A stretch of 64,000 bases of DNA, taken from positions 124,001-188,000 of the forward strand of contig UQMB01000002.1 in the NCBI GenBank assembly GCA_900541925.1, read 5' to 3'. This stretch comes from an uncultured Bacteroidales bacterium. Lineage in GTDB: Bacteria > Bacteroidota > Bacteroidia > Bacteroidales > UBA932. Of the stretch, positions 43,152 through 52,400 are shown one piece after another; the stretch's first letter is position 1; every line of letters starts with the position of its first letter. The translations under genes were made by a program, and so were the position numbers. The notes under the pieces were generated by a model. That model was not told the origin of the DNA and ran no database searches. It saw only the letters and a list, made by a program, of their open reading frames with translations.

Positions 43152-43891
43152 TGAACAACAAATATTCCCACGACAGCATAGTCAGCTGTTACATGTCCGA
43201 CTGCCACTATCTCCTCAGGCCGGAATCATTCCTCGACCTGGCCCAGCAGATGGCGGTCAAGGCGGCCCAGGTCCAGAGTTTCAACGACAATGCGCTGAAA
43301 TCTCACGGCTGCGCATGGATCCTCGCAAGGATGCAGGTACGCTTCGAGAGGAAAGTCCGCTTCGACGAGAACATCCACCTTGACACCTGGCACCGTGGGC
43401 TGGACGGGCTATACTTCATCCGCGACTACCAGCTCAAGGATTCGGAAGGCCGGGTCGCCGTCAACTCCACAAGTTCATGGATAGTGATGAACCTCGAAAG
43501 CCGCAGGATATGCCGCGAAGAGGAGATCATGTCCCTGATACCGTCCGGGCCGCAGAGCCAGGACAAGGCCATTGAGAATCCATGCCCCAAGATCACATTC
43601 CCCAAGGGAGCCGAACTCAAGGAACTGGGGACGCACAGGGTGAACTGGTCCGATGTGGATTACAACGGGCACGCCAACAACGTGAAATACACGGTATGGG
43701 CCCTTGACAACCTCCCGCAGGACCTCGTATTCGGACATTTCCTCAAGGAGGTCACCATAAATTTCAACAAGGAGGCAAGGGCGGGAGACACCGTGACCCT
43801 CTACCACACCGAATGCGACGGCGCCCACATAGTGGAGGGCCGCTGCGGAGACCACCAGGTCTTCATCGAAAGGCTGGTATTCGAGCCTTAG
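43151..43891 (+). CDS. Acyl-ACP thioesterase (FatA/FatB-like)
   Basis: 246 residues from the ATG at 43151 (MNNKYSHDSIVSCYMSDCHY). Two hotdog halves are visible: the first with WILARMQVRFERKVRFDENI and LDTWHRGLDGLYFIRDYQLK, the second with TFPKGAELKELGTHRVNWSD followed by VDYNGHANNVKYTVWALDNL, which holds the catalytic Asn/His. The enzyme releases fatty acids from acyl carrier protein. The repeat element copy B starts exactly at its stop codon. Confidence 0.9.
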   Translation: MNNKYSHDSIVSCYMSDCHYLLRPESFLDLAQQMAVKAAQVQSFNDNALKSHGCAWILARMQVRFERKVRFDENIHLDTWHRGLDGLYFIRDYQLKDSEGRVAVNSTSSWIVMNLESRRICREEEIMSLIPSGPQSQDKAIENPCPKITFPKGAELKELGTHRVNWSDVDYNGHANNVKYTVWALDNLPQDLVFGHFLKEVTINFNKEARAGDTVTLYHTECDGAHIVEGRCGDHQVFIERLVFEP

Positions 43892-44049
43892 TAGGCGGCA
43901 AAAAATAAGTTGCCGCAGATTTGGCAAAGATTTTTGAGGATAGATGCCTTTTTGAAGAAGGAGTGTGCCGATGGCACATGACTGATGAAAAAAGGGATAT
44001 AGACCAAAAAGACTGCCTAAGGTGATGCAACTTATTTTTTAACGATTAC
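43891..44049 (+). repeat. Dispersed TIR element, copy B (159 bp)
   Basis: Best preserved ends: AAAAAATAAGTTGC (43900-43913) and its perfect complement GCAACTTATTTTTT (44027-44040), extended outward with mismatches to GTAGGCGGC and TAACGATTAC. Internal hairpin TGTGCC-GAT-GGCACA. It fills the whole gap between the stop codons of the convergent thioesterase and uvrD genes. Confidence 0.88.
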
Positions 44050-46419
44050 TTAGGCCTCGAGAGGCCTGATCTTGGCGTATTTGAGCAGCAGAAGTTTCTC
44101 TCCGTGGAGGTCGAACTTGATATGAGCTTTCATGTCAGGGGCCGTCCCGGAGAGATTCAGTATAGTACCTGCACCGAAACGGTTGTGCTCCACCCTCTCG
44201 CCGACGCGCAGCTGCCTCATGTCCACCCCGACGAAGTCAGGATCGGCCCCCGGCAGTGGTCTGCGCACAGGTGGCGCGACGCGTGAGACGGCAGGAGACG
44301 GAGCGCCCTGCTGCGCCCTCCTCTCATATGTGACTCTGGATGACTTGCCGTAATCTCCGGGCGTGCTGCCCGACATCCTGTCCAAGCGTCCTCCCGTGAA
44401 GCGTGAACCGAAACCGCCCCATTCGTGGCGGACGCCGCTGTCATCGAAATCCGCCTCGTCAAGAGGGTTCTCTATATATGAGGAATCTATCTCCCGTATG
44501 AAGCGGGACGGAGAATTGGACTCGTGCTTGCCGTTGCGCATCCTGGTGCCGGCAAAGGACAGGGACAGCGCCCTGCCCGCCCTCGTGACGGCGACATAGA
44601 AGAGTCTCCGTTCCTCTTCCAGGTTCTGCTTGGTGGCGAGCATCGACAGGCTCGGGAAGAGGTTCTCCTCCATCCCGGCCACAAACACATAAGGGAACTC
44701 AAGCCCCTTGGCGGAGTGTACCGTCATCAGGGCCACTTTGTTGTCCTCGTCCCCTTCGGACACGTCGACATTGCTCAGCAGGGACACATTCTCCAGGAAG
44801 TCATCAAGGGTCACGGTCCCGAGAGGTTCGTCGGAGCCCTCGGCCTCCATCTCCCTCTCCTCTATGAACGACGACACGGAATTGAGCAGTTCGTCAAGGT
44901 TCGCCACGCGGGAAAGCCCCTCTATGCTCGTGTCCGCCTTGTAGGAGGCGTAGAGTCCGCTCTTCTCCGCCACCATGATGGCCAGCTCATGCGCGTCAGT
45001 CGTGCTCACCAGCTCGGAAAGCCCCTTTATCATCGTGCAGAACGGCACGACTTTGGCCACTTTGAGAGCCGCCTCGAAAAGAGGCGTCCCGGAAGCGGCG
45101 GCCGCAGATTCCACAAGGCGGAAGGTGGTGTCGCCGATGCCCCTGGCCGGCTTGTTGACCACGCGCCTGAACGACTCGTCGTCGGACGGATTCACCACAA
45201 GCTTGAAATAGGCCATCATATCCTTGACCTCGGCCCGGTCGAAGAACGAATTGCCCGAGTAGATCATGTAAGGTATGTTGCGGCGGCGGAGCTGCTCCTC
45301 AAGGGCGCGCGACTGCGAATTGGTACGGTAGAGGATTGCGAAATCCTTGTACCCGCACTGCTCACGGCGCATCCTGGCGATAATCTCGGAGACTATCGAC
45401 ACGGCTTCGTCCTGCTCGGTGTAGGCCTTCAGCAGCTTGATCTTCTCTCCCGTCCCGCCGACGGCGTAACACTTCTTGGGGATGCGCCCGTCATTGTGCT
45501 CGATGATGGAGTTGGCGGCGTCGACGATGGTGGAAGTCGAGCGGTAGTTGCGTTCCAGGCGGAACACGCGGCACTCGGGATAGTCTTTCTTGAAATTCAG
45601 GATGTTCTCTATCTTGGCACCGCGGAAGGCGTATATCGACTGGCTGTCGTCCCCGACCACGCAGATGTTGTGGTGGAACTGCGCGAGCTTCTTCAGTATC
45701 AGGTACTGGGCATAGTTGGTGTCCTGGTACTCGTCCACCATGATATACGAGAACCGGTCGGCTATCGCGATGAGGGCGTCCTTGTTGTCCCGCAGCAAGT
45801 AGTTCATGTTCAGGAGGATATCATCAAAGTCCATCACCCCGGCGGTCTTGAGCTTCTTCTGGTAGAGCTCGTAGACATCGCACATGCGCGGCCTGCGGCT
45901 GTGGGAGTCCGTCACCATCAGCTCCGCGTTGTTGCGGTAGCCCTGGACGGTGACGAGGTTGTTCTTGGCCATCGATATGCGGGAAAGCACATCCTTGGGC
46001 TTGTAGATCTTGTCGTCCAGGCCCAGCTCCTTGATGCACGCCTTGACGGCGCTTGTGGAGTCGGAGGTGTCATATATCGTGAAACGCTCCGGATAGCCCA
46101 GGGACGCGGCGTACTCCCTCAGGAAGCGTACGAAGACCGAGTGGAAGGTGCCCATGACCAGCTTGCGCGCCGTACGCTCGCCCACCATGTCGGCAATCCT
46201 GGACTTCATCTCGCCGGCCGCCTTCTTGGTGAAAGTCAGGGCCAGAACCCTGGACGCCTCCGTCCCGCCGGCCAGGATGTAGGCTATTCTGCTCGTCAGC
46301 ACTCTCGTCTTGCCGGATCCGGCGCCGGCGACTATCAGGACAGGACCGTCCACACACTCCACGGCCATTCTCTGCTCTTCGTTCAGTCCCTCCAGGACCG
46401 CTTTCACTTTATCCTCCAT
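44050..46419 (-). CDS. UvrD/PcrA-type DNA helicase
   Basis: 789 residues of SF1A helicase. Q motif region LNEEQRMAVECVDGP, Walker A VAGAGSGKTRVLTSR, motif II MVDEYQDTNYAQY, motif III VGDDSQSIYAFRGA, motif IV FRLERNYRST, motif V VALMTVHSAKGLEFPYV and motif VI EERRLFYVAVTRA. A C-terminal tudor-like tail GERVEHNRFGAGTILNL is present. It translocates 3'-5' in mismatch and excision repair and removes proteins from DNA. A 640-residue frame on the opposite strand (44524-46446) is its shadow. Confidence 0.96.
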   Translation of the reverse strand: MEDKVKAVLEGLNEEQRMAVECVDGPVLIVAGAGSGKTRVLTSRIAYILAGGTEASRVLALTFTKKAAGEMKSRIADMVGERTARKLVMGTFHSVFVRFLREYAASLGYPERFTIYDTSDSTSAVKACIKELGLDDKIYKPKDVLSRISMAKNNLVTVQGYRNNAELMVTDSHSRRPRMCDVYELYQKKLKTAGVMDFDDILLNMNYLLRDNKDALIAIADRFSYIMVDEYQDTNYAQYLILKKLAQFHHNICVVGDDSQSIYAFRGAKIENILNFKKDYPECRVFRLERNYRSTSTIVDAANSIIEHNDGRIPKKCYAVGGTGEKIKLLKAYTEQDEAVSIVSEIIARMRREQCGYKDFAILYRTNSQSRALEEQLRRRNIPYMIYSGNSFFDRAEVKDMMAYFKLVVNPSDDESFRRVVNKPARGIGDTTFRLVESAAAASGTPLFEAALKVAKVVPFCTMIKGLSELVSTTDAHELAIMVAEKSGLYASYKADTSIEGLSRVANLDELLNSVSSFIEEREMEAEGSDEPLGTVTLDDFLENVSLLSNVDVSEGDEDNKVALMTVHSAKGLEFPYVFVAGMEENLFPSLSMLATKQNLEEERRLFYVAVTRAGRALSLSFAGTRMRNGKHESNSPSRFIREIDSSYIENPLDEADFDDSGVRHEWGGFGSRFTGGRLDRMSGSTPGDYGKSSRVTYERRAQQGAPSPAVSRVAPPVRRPLPGADPDFVGVDMRQLRVGERVEHNRFGAGTILNLSGTAPDMKAHIKFDLHGEKLLLLKYAKIRPLEA

Positions 46420-46491
46420 AACGCCGCGAAATTACGAAAAAAATGAGTAAATTCGCAGCGCATTTGCAAATCATATTAACGTCATATTTAA

Positions 46492-47850
46492 ATGTCACAA
46501 ACCATCGTTTTGAAAAAGGGTCTGAACATCCCTATCGAGGGAGAAGCGGAACTTCGTGTATCCAAGGCGATTGCTCCGGGCATTGTGGCGGTCTGTCCGA
46601 CCGACTTCAAAGGTCTTCTTCCGCGGCTTCTGGTCAAGGAGGGAGACCCGGTGCTTTGCGGTTCTCCTGTCATCGCTGACAAGAAGAACGCTGACATTCT
46701 CCTCACCTCTCCGGTAAGCGGAACGGTAAAGGAACTTGTCAGGGGCGACAAGCGCAAACTTCTCGCGGTCCTCATCGAGGCCGACAGCGAGAACAAGTGC
46801 GTGGACTTCGGAGCGAAGGACGTCGCATCCTTGGATGCCGACGCGGTTCGCGAGGCCATTCTGCAGAGCGGCCTCTGGCCGTGGCTCGTCCAGCGCCCTT
46901 ACGGCATCATCGCCGATCCGGCTGTCAAGCCAAAGGCAATCTTCGTGTCCGCATTCAACACAGCCCCTCTGGCTGCTGATGCGGAATTCTGCCACGCAGG
47001 CGAACTCAAGGCCCTCCAGGCCGGAGCCGACGCCCTCGGCAAGCTTACCGACGGAGGCGTCCACGTCTCAATAGACGCATCAAGGGAGCACAGCGAGTTC
47101 TCAAGGCTCACCGGAGTGGAGCTGCACAGTTTCAAGGGCAAGCACCCTGCCGGCAATGTCGGCGTGCAGATCAGCTACATCTCCCCTATACAGAAGGGCG
47201 AGACAGTATGGACAATCTCACTTGAAGGCCTCGCCGCCATCGGCAAGCTCTTCACCAAGGGAGTCTACGACGTCCGCCGCAAGGTGGCGGTCTGCGGACC
47301 TATGGCCATCGAGCCGTCCTACATCGAGACGGTGCCAGGCATGCCACTCAAGACGCTTGCCCCGTACTACGGAGGCGCCCCTGAGGACATACGCTTCATC
47401 AGCGGCGATGTCCTGAGCGGCCGGAACTCCGGAGTCGACGGCTACCTCGGATTCTTCGACGAGCAGGTGACGCTCATACGCGAGGGCTTCGAGAAGGAGC
47501 TGCTCGGATGGGCCCGCCCTATAAGGTACAAGCAGTTCAGTACCGACCACTGCTATTTCTCTTGGCTCACCCCATGGAGGAAATACCAGATGGACACCAA
47601 CCTCCACGGCGGCACCCGCGCATTCCTGATGAACGACGGCTACTACGCCAAGGTGCTTCCGATGGACATCTACCCGATCTACCTCACCAAGGCCTGCCTT
47701 GCCGGCGACATCGACAAGATGGAGCAGTTCGGCATCTACGAGGTGCTTCCGGAAGATCTCGCCACATGCGAGTTCATCGACCCGAGCAAGAACAATATCC
47801 AGGACATCATATCAAAGGGCATAGACCTTATGCTCAAGGAAATGGCTTAA
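46492..47850 (+). CDS. nqrA: Na+-translocating NADH:quinone reductase subunit A
   Basis: 452 residues starting MSQTIVLKKGLNIPIEGEAE. Typical NqrA features are VCPTDFKGLLPRLLVKEGDP, the strand region VSGTVKELVRGDKRKLLAVL, and GKHPAGNVGVQISYISPI. NqrA is the peripheral subunit that has been linked to ubiquinone binding in the six-subunit pump that oxidises NADH and exports Na+. First gene of the six-gene operon. I find no clear TAnnTTTG promoter in the 72-base gap from uvrD, only TAAATTCG at 46448. Confidence 0.96.
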   Translation: MSQTIVLKKGLNIPIEGEAELRVSKAIAPGIVAVCPTDFKGLLPRLLVKEGDPVLCGSPVIADKKNADILLTSPVSGTVKELVRGDKRKLLAVLIEADSENKCVDFGAKDVASLDADAVREAILQSGLWPWLVQRPYGIIADPAVKPKAIFVSAFNTAPLAADAEFCHAGELKALQAGADALGKLTDGGVHVSIDASREHSEFSRLTGVELHSFKGKHPAGNVGVQISYISPIQKGETVWTISLEGLAAIGKLFTKGVYDVRRKVAVCGPMAIEPSYIETVPGMPLKTLAPYYGGAPEDIRFISGDVLSGRNSGVDGYLGFFDEQVTLIREGFEKELLGWARPIRYKQFSTDHCYFSWLTPWRKYQMDTNLHGGTRAFLMNDGYYAKVLPMDIYPIYLTKACLAGDIDKMEQFGIYEVLPEDLATCEFIDPSKNNIQDIISKGIDLMLKEMA

Positions 47851-47854
47851 AGGT

Positions 47855-48970
47855 ATGAACAAGATTTTTGAAAAAGGCGGCAAATTACACTGGCTGCACT
47901 CTACGGTTGACGCTTTTGAGACATTCCTTCACGTGCCGGGGACTGTCACCCTCAAGGGTTCACATGTCCGCGACGCCATCGACCTCAAGCGCATATTGAT
48001 CATAGTGCTCGTGGCGGCCGCGCCGGCAGCCCTCTTCGGAATGTGGAATGTGGGCTATCAGCACAGCCTCGCCATCGGCAATACGGGGATTGACATCCTC
48101 GGCAACTTCTGGTATGGATTCCTCAAGGTTCTCCCTCTCTACCTCGTCTCCTATATAGTAGGTCTCGGCATCGAGTTCGCCTCATGCCAGATCCGCGGGG
48201 AGGAGGTCAGCGAAGGCTACCTCGTGTCCGGATTCTTCATCCCGCTCATCGTCCCTGTGGACATCCCTCTCTGGATGCTCGCCATCGCGGTGGCATTCGC
48301 CGTGATTTTCGGCAAGGAAGTGTTCGGCGGCACCGGAATGAACATCTGGAACCCGGCACTCCTCACTCGTGCATTCCTCTTCTTCTCCTACCCTAACTAC
48401 ATGTCCGGCTCCGACTGCTGGATCTCATACAGGCCGGGAGAGAAGCTCGTGGACGGCTTCACCGGAGCGACCCCTCTCGCCCTTGACGGCGCGAGCGCAC
48501 AGTACGGCACCGGCTTCTGGGACCTCTTCATCGGCACCGTACCGGGATCGGTGGGTGAGACTTCCGTGATAGCCATACTGCTCGGAGCCATCGTCCTGAT
48601 ATGGACTGGAGTGGCCAGCTGGAAGATAATGGCCGGAAGCATCGCGGGCGCCCTGCTCGTAGGCCTCATCGGCGACATCGCCGGCGTGACCTCCATCCCT
48701 TGCTATATGCAGCTCGTCTATGGCGGATTCGCGTTCGGAACAGTCTTCATGGCCACCGACCCTGTGACATCCGCGCAGACTGAATGCGGCAAATGGATCT
48801 ACGGCCTGCTCATCGGCGCCCTGTGCGTGATGGTGCGCCTGTTCAACCCTGGCTATGTGGAAGGCATGATGCTCGCCATCCTGCTCTGCAACACATTCGC
48901 GCCGCTGATCGATCACATCGTCGTGAACCTGCACTCTTCACGCAAGGCCAAAAAACTTAAAGTCGCATAG
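47855..48970 (+). CDS. nqrB: Na+-NQR subunit B
   Basis: 371 residues with about ten membrane helices (for example FWYGFLKVLPLYLVSYIVGL and PLWMLAIAVAFAVIFGKEVF). The covalent FMN site is DGFTGATPLALD, where Thr in S/T-G-A-T is flavinylated. GGTGMNIWNPALLTRAFLFF is a conserved segment. It is somewhat shorter than Vibrio NqrB (about 412). Starts 4 bases after nqrA. Confidence 0.96.
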   Translation: MNKIFEKGGKLHWLHSTVDAFETFLHVPGTVTLKGSHVRDAIDLKRILIIVLVAAAPAALFGMWNVGYQHSLAIGNTGIDILGNFWYGFLKVLPLYLVSYIVGLGIEFASCQIRGEEVSEGYLVSGFFIPLIVPVDIPLWMLAIAVAFAVIFGKEVFGGTGMNIWNPALLTRAFLFFSYPNYMSGSDCWISYRPGEKLVDGFTGATPLALDGASAQYGTGFWDLFIGTVPGSVGETSVIAILLGAIVLIWTGVASWKIMAGSIAGALLVGLIGDIAGVTSIPCYMQLVYGGFAFGTVFMATDPVTSAQTECGKWIYGLLIGALCVMVRLFNPGYVEGMMLAILLCNTFAPLIDHIVVNLHSSRKAKKLKVA

Positions 48971-48972
48971 AT

Positions 48973-49722
48973 ATGAATACCAACAGCAATGTCTATACAA
49001 TCATCTACACGGCGATAATCGTCGTGGTAGTTGCAGCGGTGCTCTCGTTTGCCGCGATGGCGCTGAAGCCTATGCAGACTGCAAACGTCAAGGCGGACAC
49101 CATCTCCCAGATCATGGCCGCCGCGCAGATCGGGACCAAGGCCGAGCTCTCGTCAATGGGCAATGACGCCGTCCTCACCAAATACTCCGAGCAGATCGCC
49201 GAAGCGTTCGCGGTCAACACGGCCGGAGAGAAGGTCAAGGACCTGGGTGTCAGCAAGAGCGGCATAGAACTCATCGACAACTTCAAGCCGCAGGATCTCG
49301 CGATCAAAGCCGGTGCGGACGCAGTCCTGCCGGTATATGTCTTCAAGTCCGGAATAACCGTGATTCCTGTCTATGGAGCCGGACTCTGGGGCCCTGTATG
49401 GGGATACGTCGCGCTTCAGCCTGACTGCAGGACCATCGCCGGCGCCTACTTCGACCACGCCAGCGAGACTCCGGGACTCGGAGCCAAGATCAAGGACGAC
49501 CCGTCTTTCCAGGCCGAGTTCATAGGCAAGAAGCTCAATCTGGACGACCCGGCAAACCCTTTCGACATCCTCAAGGGCGGCGCTCCTGAGGGGAACGAGA
49601 ATGCCGTTGACGCGATCACGGGCGCGACCATGACCTGCAACGGCCTCAACAAGGCCATCGACGTCTGGGCCGGAGCATACGCCGGATATCTCAAAAAAGC
49701 GACAACAAGTACGGAGGAATAA
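48973..49722 (+). CDS. nqrC: Na+-NQR subunit C
   Basis: 249 residues. One N-terminal helix (YTIIYTAIIVVVVAAVLSFA), then a soluble FMN-binding domain. The flavinylation motif is VDAITGATMTCNGL, the Thr in GAT being the FMN ester site. GPVWGYVALQPDCRTIAG and ETPGLGAKIKDD are typical NqrC segments. Two bases separate it from nqrB. Confidence 0.96.
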   Translation: MNTNSNVYTIIYTAIIVVVVAAVLSFAAMALKPMQTANVKADTISQIMAAAQIGTKAELSSMGNDAVLTKYSEQIAEAFAVNTAGEKVKDLGVSKSGIELIDNFKPQDLAIKAGADAVLPVYVFKSGITVIPVYGAGLWGPVWGYVALQPDCRTIAGAYFDHASETPGLGAKIKDDPSFQAEFIGKKLNLDDPANPFDILKGGAPEGNENAVDAITGATMTCNGLNKAIDVWAGAYAGYLKKATTSTEE

Positions 49723-49725
49723 GTT

Positions 49726-50328
49726 ATGAGCAATCTTAAAGAAACAATCCTCAACCCGATACTCAAGGGGAATCCGATTACCGTCCTGGTGCTCGGAATC
49801 TGTTCCGCGCTTGCGGTTACGGTACAGCTCAAGGGAGCTCTCGTGATGGGACTCTCCGTGATGATAGTCACCGGCCTGTCAAGCTTCGTGGTATCCCTCA
49901 TGCGCAACACCATACCGAACCGTGTCCGTATCATCGTACAGCTCGTAGTGGTGGCCCTGATGGTGATCCTGGTGGACCAGTTCCTCAAGGCATACGCCTA
50001 TTCTGTCGAGAAGCAGCTGTCCGTCTATTTCGGACTCATCATCACGAACTGTATAGTAATGGGACGCATCGAGGCCTTCGCCCTCGGCAACAAGCCTATC
50101 CCGTCCCTGCTTGACGGTCTCGCCAACGGATTCGGGTACGCGCTGATCCTCATCATCGTGGCCTTCTTCCGCGAACTTCTCGGAAGCGGCACCCTGCTCG
50201 GATTCCAGGTTCTGCCGGCAGGCTACATCGCCAACAACCTCGTAATCCTCCCTCCGTTCGCCCTCATCCTTCTCGGATGCATAATCTGGATACAGAGGGC
50301 CTGCGACAAGGATCTTCAGGAAAAATAA
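49726..50328 (+). CDS. nqrD: Na+-NQR subunit D
   Basis: 200 residues, six membrane helices. Motifs include LGICSALAVTVQLKGALVMG, VDQFLKAYAYSVEKQLSVYF and GLIITNCIVMGRIEAFAL, matching NqrD/RnfE proteins; NqrD and NqrE jointly hold an Fe site in the membrane, with the Cys in LGICSA and TNCIV. Three bases after nqrC. Confidence 0.96.
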   Translation: MSNLKETILNPILKGNPITVLVLGICSALAVTVQLKGALVMGLSVMIVTGLSSFVVSLMRNTIPNRVRIIVQLVVVALMVILVDQFLKAYAYSVEKQLSVYFGLIITNCIVMGRIEAFALGNKPIPSLLDGLANGFGYALILIIVAFFRELLGSGTLLGFQVLPAGYIANNLVILPPFALILLGCIIWIQRACDKDLQEK

Positions 50329-50340
50329 CAGCGACGCTCT

Positions 50341-50955
50341 ATGGAATATATAAGTTTATTCGTAAAGTCAATCTTCATTGACAATATGATATTCTCATAC
50401 TTCCTGGGTATGTGCTCATACCTGGCGGTATCGAAGAATGTCAAGACAGCCAACGGACTCGGTCTCGCTGTTATATTCGTGCTTCTCTGCACGCTGCCTC
50501 TAAACTACCTCCTCAACAAGTTCGTCCTGCAGCCGGGAGCCCTCAGCTGGCTCGGCCCGCAGTTCGCGGATGTAGACATCAGCTTCCTGAGCTTCATCCT
50601 GTTCATCGCCGTCATCGCGGCGTTCACCCAGCTCGTGGAGATGATTGTTGAGAAGTTCCTGCCATCACTCTACTCTTCTCTCGGCATCTACCTTCCGCTC
50701 ATCGCCGTGAACTGCGCCATCCTCGGAGGCGCGCTCTTCATGCAGCAGAAGGACTTCGCCAATGTTGGAGAGTCCGCGGTCTACGCGCTCGGCTCCGGAA
50801 TCGGCTGGTACCTGGCCATCGTCTGCCTCGCCGCCATCCGCGAGAAAATGGCATATTGCAACGTGCCGAAGCCGCTCAAGGGCATAGGCATCACTTTCAT
50901 CACCGTGGGCCTCATGGGCATAGCGTTCATGACTTTCATGGGTATTCAGCTTTAG
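50341..50955 (+). CDS. nqrE: Na+-NQR subunit E
   Basis: 204 residues, six membrane helices, starting MEYISLFVKSIFIDNMIFSY. The Cys-containing repeats FLGMCSYLAVSKNVKT and LIAVNCAILGGALFM are paralogous to those in NqrD and give the membrane Fe site. Twelve bases separate it from nqrD. Confidence 0.96.
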   Translation: MEYISLFVKSIFIDNMIFSYFLGMCSYLAVSKNVKTANGLGLAVIFVLLCTLPLNYLLNKFVLQPGALSWLGPQFADVDISFLSFILFIAVIAAFTQLVEMIVEKFLPSLYSSLGIYLPLIAVNCAILGGALFMQQKDFANVGESAVYALGSGIGWYLAIVCLAAIREKMAYCNVPKPLKGIGITFITVGLMGIAFMTFMGIQL

Positions 50956-50967
50956 GAGGACAGAGAT

Positions 50968-52242
50968 ATGAGTTCAACAATCATAGCTGCAGTCGCAGTA
51001 ATCATAGTAGTTACCCTCATTCTCGTGATTCTGCTCCTCGTAGTGAAGGACAGGATCACTCCTAAGGGCACTGTAAAGATCGACATCAACAACGGAAAGA
51101 AGGAACTCAATGTGACGCCGGGCTCATCCCTGATGAGCACCCTCGCCGGAGAGAAGATCCTCCTCCCGTCAGCCTGCGGCGGCAAGGCCAACTGCGGCCA
51201 GTGCAAGGTGCAGGTGCTTGAAGGAGGCGGAGAGATTCTCCCTACCGAAGTGGGATTCTTCAACCGCAAGCAGATCAAGGACGGCTGGAGACTCGGCTGC
51301 CAGGTCAAGGTCAAGGAGGACATGAAGATACAGGTATCCGAATCCGCCCTGTCCGTCAAGAAGCTCGAATGCGAAGTCATCTCCAACAAGAACGTGGCCA
51401 CCTTCATCAAGGAGTTCACGGTCAAGCTGCCGGAAGGCGAGCACCTGGACTTCAAGAGCGGCGAGTACATCCAGATCGACATCCCTGCATACCACCTGTA
51501 TTTCAAGGACATCGACGTGGATCCTGTCTACCGCAAGGACTGGGAGAGATTCGGGTTCTTCAACCTTGAATCCGTCAACCCTGCCCCTACAGTAAGGGCT
51601 TACTCAATGGCATCTTACCCTGGCGAGAAGGGCATCATCAAACTCAACGTCCGCATCGCCACCCCTCCGTTCGACCGCAGTGTTCCGAAGGAGCAGGGAC
51701 CTAAGCTTCTCCCTGTCAACCCTGGTATCGCGTCATCTTATGTCTTCACGCGCAAGCCTGGCGACAAGGTGATGATCAGCGGCCCTTACGGAGAGTTCCT
51801 CCTCCCGGAGAACGACCCGGACAACATCGAGTACATATTCGTCGGCGGCGGCGCCGGTATGGCACCTCTCCGCAGCCACATCATGCAGCTCTTCAAGACG
51901 CTCAAGACAGGACGCAAGGTCAGCTTCTTCTACGGTGCACGCGCGCTCGTCGAGGCATTCTATCTCGAAGACTTCGCGGAGCTCGAGAAGGAGTTCCCGA
52001 ACTTCAAGTTCCATCTTGCGCTTGACCGTCCGGACCCGGCGGCAGACGCGGCGGGAGTTCCATATACGGCCGGATTCGTGCACAATGTGATGTATGAGAC
52101 CTACCTCAAGGATCATGAGACTCCTGAGGACATCAAGTACTTCATGTGCGGACCTCCTATGATGGTGGCTTCAGTCAACAAGCTGCTCGACTCTCTCGGA
52201 GTACCTCCGGAGAACATTCTCTACGACAACTTCGGCGCATAG
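50968..52242 (+). CDS. nqrF: Na+-NQR subunit F (NADH- and FAD-binding)
   Basis: 424 residues. An N-terminal membrane helix (IIAAVAVIIVVTLILVILLL) leads to a 2Fe-2S ferredoxin domain with cysteines in SACGGKANCGQCKVQ and LGCQVKV. The FAD-binding domain has RAYSMASYPGEKG, and the NADH domain has YIFVGGGAGMAPLRSHIMQL and a final YDNFGA. NqrF takes hydride from NADH. Last gene of the operon, followed by a GC-rich terminator. Confidence 0.97.
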   Translation: MSSTIIAAVAVIIVVTLILVILLLVVKDRITPKGTVKIDINNGKKELNVTPGSSLMSTLAGEKILLPSACGGKANCGQCKVQVLEGGGEILPTEVGFFNRKQIKDGWRLGCQVKVKEDMKIQVSESALSVKKLECEVISNKNVATFIKEFTVKLPEGEHLDFKSGEYIQIDIPAYHLYFKDIDVDPVYRKDWERFGFFNLESVNPAPTVRAYSMASYPGEKGIIKLNVRIATPPFDRSVPKEQGPKLLPVNPGIASSYVFTRKPGDKVMISGPYGEFLLPENDPDNIEYIFVGGGAGMAPLRSHIMQLFKTLKTGRKVSFFYGARALVEAFYLEDFAELEKEFPNFKFHLALDRPDPAADAAGVPYTAGFVHNVMYETYLKDHETPEDIKYFMCGPPMMVASVNKLLDSLGVPPENILYDNFGA

Positions 52243-52262
52243 CCGCAGCATACGACCATACG

Positions 52263-52299
52263 GCGCCCCGGGGCATCATGCTCCGGGGCGCTTTATGTT
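52263..52299 (+). terminator. nqr operon terminator
   Basis: GCGCCCCGG (52263-52271) pairs perfectly with CCGGGGCGC (52283-52291), inner GCAT / ATGC pairing possible, followed by TTTATGTT. Confidence 0.8.
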
Positions 52300-52362
52300 C
52301 CCGGGGCGGAGACAAGATTTATAAAGAAACAGAAAAACTTGGAAAATGTTTTTTATGAATCG

Positions 52363-52393
52363 ATTGGAAAACCGTTCCTGCGGCATAGATTTG
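52363..52393 (+). promoter_or_regulatory. Promoter of the fimbrial-type lipoprotein
   Basis: ATTG (52363-52366), 19-base spacer, TAGATTTG (52386-52393). The -7 box ends 7 bases before the first ATG (52401), so the transcript would be leaderless or start at the ATG. Confidence 0.6.
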
Positions 52394-52400
52394 CAGCGTT

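Noticed and set aside
44524..46446. 640-codon open frame on the plus strand
   Set aside because: It is fully antisense to uvrD/pcrA, whose helicase motifs are intact. The translation is His/Val/Gly-rich with no family resemblance, as expected for the complement of a GC-rich gene.
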